The notes under the pieces were generated by a model, which ran no database searches, was not told where the DNA came from, and saw nothing but the letters and a program-made list of their open reading frames with translations. Below are positions 59,457 to 61,701 of a DNA stretch of 61,701 nucleotides, piece after piece. The DNA is from Halieaceae bacterium (GTDB lineage Bacteria; Pseudomonadota; Gammaproteobacteria; Pseudomonadales; Halieaceae): assembly GCA_016744355.1 (NCBI GenBank), contig JADGEN010000010.1, forward strand, positions 1 to 61,701. Direction: 5' to 3'. How positions within the stretch are numbered: the first letter of the stretch is position 1; every line of letters starts with the position of its first letter. The translations under genes and the position numbers were made by a program.

Positions 59457-61701
59457 TTACTCCTGAATCGTCTCTCGACGAACTTCCTGCTCATCCCGTG
59501 CCGCTTCGCAGAACGGCATATCTATCCAACCACCTTGTGAATACAACTCAGTGCTGTCCTCATAGTTTTCATTCGCAGGGTCGGTAGACTGTGAGTAGGA
59601 AAGAATTGCGAAGGCGTCAGGGCAATCACTCTCATCCCATGTAACGGCCTGCATATAACTATTTCCGTGACGAATATTCGAGTAGCCCTCGCCCTCGACC
59701 AGCCCCGAAGTTATGACACTGAACCCTATCCCTCCAGACGCACCGTGTATTGGATAACGCGTGCCGTTTCTTTCATCGAACTGCACTTCACCCCAGGGAC
59801 GGTTCATAGGTATACCCGCCGCCGCAAGAGTGGCAACACCATCCGCTAAAGACTGCTTGACTGCCTCAACCACAGCGGGATCGCTAGTGTTTAAATCTCT
59901 TGGCGTATTGACCGGGTCGATGCTATCAAACGGCACAGCCCACCGATTTGCGGTGCCGTTGAAAGCCACAGCGAATTCATAAAAGATATGCGTACCAACG
60001 CTGTCCACCTTACTGGTGGTATCCCAGCTTGCCAAAATGGTACAGGCTTCTTCAATTTGAGCGGTATCGCCGCCAGAGGTATACGCTGACCAGTCATCAA
60101 CCGCGCTGCAAATATCAACCACATCTGCATTGAGCATTTCGGCCAGTAAACTGCGAGAACCGAACAATACATCTCTGATATTGTCGACAGAAAACCCTGC
60201 CTCACCCAGACCATCGCTGCCTGCCAGACGCTCTTCGGCCTGCACAAATGTCTGCCGGGTGCGCAAAGATTGCTCTACCCCCTCGTTGCCGATGAGAGGC
60301 GAAAACCCCTCCAGTAACATGTCGGGATTGGACAGCCAGTAACTATCATTGGCGTTAGCCGCATAGCCACGGGTCTCAAGCTTGGGCAGACTATCATAGC
60401 CAAACACGCCATCGGCCGTATTTTCATCGTTACCCCACTCGCAATCGGGGTCGGACCCGTCCATAGTGACAAAGCCGAAGCCCGTCAACAGGGTTTGTAA
60501 TTGACCACGAATACAGTTGCTGTACTGTTCTACCGACACGTGAGGCACTACAGAAATATCGCCATAGAAAGCATCTCCATCTCTATCAGCCGCAATAGTG
60601 TTAAACCAGGGGTTTCCCAGTGAGCGTAAACTGTCCTTGAACTCTCCCAGATTTGTGGACTGCCCCATGCTCAACCACTGCTCAAAGCCCCGTATATTGT
60701 CCTCATTTGCATCTCTATAAGTAAGTAGTGTACCCGCTGCATTCGGCCATCCGGCCAGCAGGGGGCTAACTGAACCAAGGTCGATAATAGGGCCAAAATG
60801 CGAGAAGTAGAATGTGTGCTGCACGCTCTCAATGCTCCCATCGGCAGTCAACTGCTCGGCACTCACCGTTTGCGACGTGATAGCGCGTACCTCACCATCG
60901 TATACATACTCCATTGGGTTGTCGGGGTTAAGCTCCAATTCATAAAAAGTAAACCGGGACCCCGTACTGACCGTGTGAGACCAAGCGACATCTTTATTAA
61001 AACCGATTGCTATAAAAGGTAGCCCCGCAAGAGCTGACCCCATCACATCATATTCCTCTCCCATGGTGAGGTGAGCCATATAGAAACGTAAACTTCCCTG
61101 CCAGGGAAAATGTGGATTGCCCAATAACACACCTGAACTGGACTGCGAGCCTTGCTCACCTACTGCGTAGGCATTGGAACCAATATCCTCGCCTGAGGGT
61201 AGATTTATCGCCAATTCAACTGACTCTTTATCTATAGCAGCAACCATGTTCCTGATATCAACGGGTAAGTAATTCTGAACAATGGATTCACCAGGCTGGG
61301 CTGCTACAGAGAAATCTGCCAACGGGCCGGAACTACCTACCAAAACAACTTTGTACATAAGTTTTGCGACATCGAATACGTCTACTTCACGAACCCATGA
61401 TTCCCCTCGGCACCCTTCCTCACCCTCTGGTAAATTATCCACACCGGTTTCGGAGAGATATCGGTTCAGGCCAGCGGCATAACCTTCTGCCAAGTTTAGA
61501 ATATACTCGGGCACCGCATCGATGAAAATTCGTTGTACTTGCTCATCACTGTTGAATAATTTATAGATCAGGTCCTCATTGATATTACCTTCATCACCTA
61601 AATATCGAGCTTTGATTGCTCTGCTCGTGACCATTTTATGCTCTTCTAAGAGCTGTTTATGACAATCTAATAATTGGCTATAGACATGGTCTAAATACTT
61701 G
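59457..61701 (-). CDS. Penicillin-acylase/AHL-acylase family Ntn hydrolase (5' partial)
   Basis: The frame runs from the stop at 59457 to the right edge without interruption, so the N-terminus lies outside the window; the ATG at 61634 is probably internal. The Ntn nucleophile Ser follows the autocleavage Gly in SGEDIGSNAYAVGE. Downstream are GVLLGNPHFPWQGSLRFYMAHL, LPFIAIGFNKDVAWSHTVSTG and NANDSYWLSNPDMLLEGFSPL, typical of PvdQ/QuiP-like acylases. Members cleave N-acyl-homoserine lactones, siderophore acyl chains or beta-lactams; the substrate is not decidable here. It is likely periplasmic and processed into two chains. Confidence 0.85.
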   Translation of the reverse strand, partial: KYLDHVYSQLLDCHKQLLEEHKMVTSRAIKARYLGDEGNINEDLIYKLFNSDEQVQRIFIDAVPEYILNLAEGYAAGLNRYLSETGVDNLPEGEEGCRGESWVREVDVFDVAKLMYKVVLVGSSGPLADFSVAAQPGESIVQNYLPVDIRNMVAAIDKESVELAINLPSGEDIGSNAYAVGEQGSQSSSGVLLGNPHFPWQGSLRFYMAHLTMGEEYDVMGSALAGLPFIAIGFNKDVAWSHTVSTGSRFTFYELELNPDNPMEYVYDGEVRAITSQTVSAEQLTADGSIESVQHTFYFSHFGPIIDLGSVSPLLAGWPNAAGTLLTYRDANEDNIRGFEQWLSMGQSTNLGEFKDSLRSLGNPWFNTIAADRDGDAFYGDISVVPHVSVEQYSNCIRGQLQTLLTGFGFVTMDGSDPDCEWGNDENTADGVFGYDSLPKLETRGYAANANDSYWLSNPDMLLEGFSPLIGNEGVEQSLRTRQTFVQAEERLAGSDGLGEAGFSVDNIRDVLFGSRSLLAEMLNADVVDICSAVDDWSAYTSGGDTAQIEEACTILASWDTTSKVDSVGTHIFYEFAVAFNGTANRWAVPFDSIDPVNTPRDLNTSDPAVVEAVKQSLADGVATLAAAGIPMNRPWGEVQFDERNGTRYPIHGASGGIGFSVITSGLVEGEGYSNIRHGNSYMQAVTWDESDCPDAFAILSYSQSTDPANENYEDSTELYSQGGWIDMPFCEAARDEQEVRRETIQE

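Noticed and set aside
1-61701. tRNA, rRNA, IS elements, prophage or CRISPR arrays
   Set aside because: No tRNA T-loop/acceptor pattern, transposase or integrase product, or regularly spaced repeat array was seen by reading; a tRNAscan or repeat search could still find divergent ones.

Overview
The window reads as a chromosomal segment of a marine-type gammaproteobacterium. I would guess a Cellvibrionales-like lineage (Halieaceae/Spongiibacteraceae), mainly from the Pseudomonas-type FabY, the dienoyl-CoA isomerase and acyl-CoA genes, the DUF3604/PQQ dehydrogenase pair and the AHL-acylase-like enzyme. This is inference from protein families, not a phylogeny. I saw no rRNA, tRNA, transposase, integrase or CRISPR array.

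Layout. 1-499: the 5' end of a leftward gene and an AT-rich spacer with DnaA-box-like sites. 500-4475: a decayed SDR gene, then a GMC oxidoreductase/aldehyde dehydrogenase pair. 4489-10813: housekeeping and lipid genes (DUF3301, thioesterase, YbfF-like esterase, lipoprotein, PqqD-like protein, HupE/UreJ with a parvulin, dienoyl-CoA isomerase, nitroreductase). 10953-11207: a small secreted repeat protein.

11230-32001 is the most unusual part. A leftward, tightly packed 12-gene operon encodes a TonB/AgmX-like protein, two ExbD, one ExbB/TolQ, three TPR proteins, small periplasmic proteins, a Tat-exported DUF1501-like protein, a LamG lipoprotein with CxxCH motifs and a second CxxCH protein. A divergent rightward operon encodes an HzsA-related CxxCH lipoprotein, two outer-membrane beta-barrels, a TlpA thioredoxin, DUF4266 and DUF3570. 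Together they look like a proton-motive-force-powered trans-envelope machine with a surface or periplasmic heme-protein module. Its architecture recalls Myxococcus Agl-Glt/Nfs, but its cargo is different and I know of no description of it.

32089-39114: DUF1761, a low-GC amidohydrolase that looks foreign, ApbE, an FkbM methyltransferase, FabY and a GlxA-type AraC regulator. 39165-51160: a complete late-stage cobalamin salvage and uptake cluster (btuBFCD, cobO, cobQ, cbiB, cobD, cobU, cobT, cobC, cobS) with a cobalamin riboswitch before btuB; no corrin-ring synthesis genes are present. 51307-61701: GFA protein, MarC, DUF3604, a lipoprotein PQQ quinohemoprotein dehydrogenase, thiolase, RibBA with a degenerate cyclohydrolase domain, and a penicillin-acylase-family gene that runs off the right edge.
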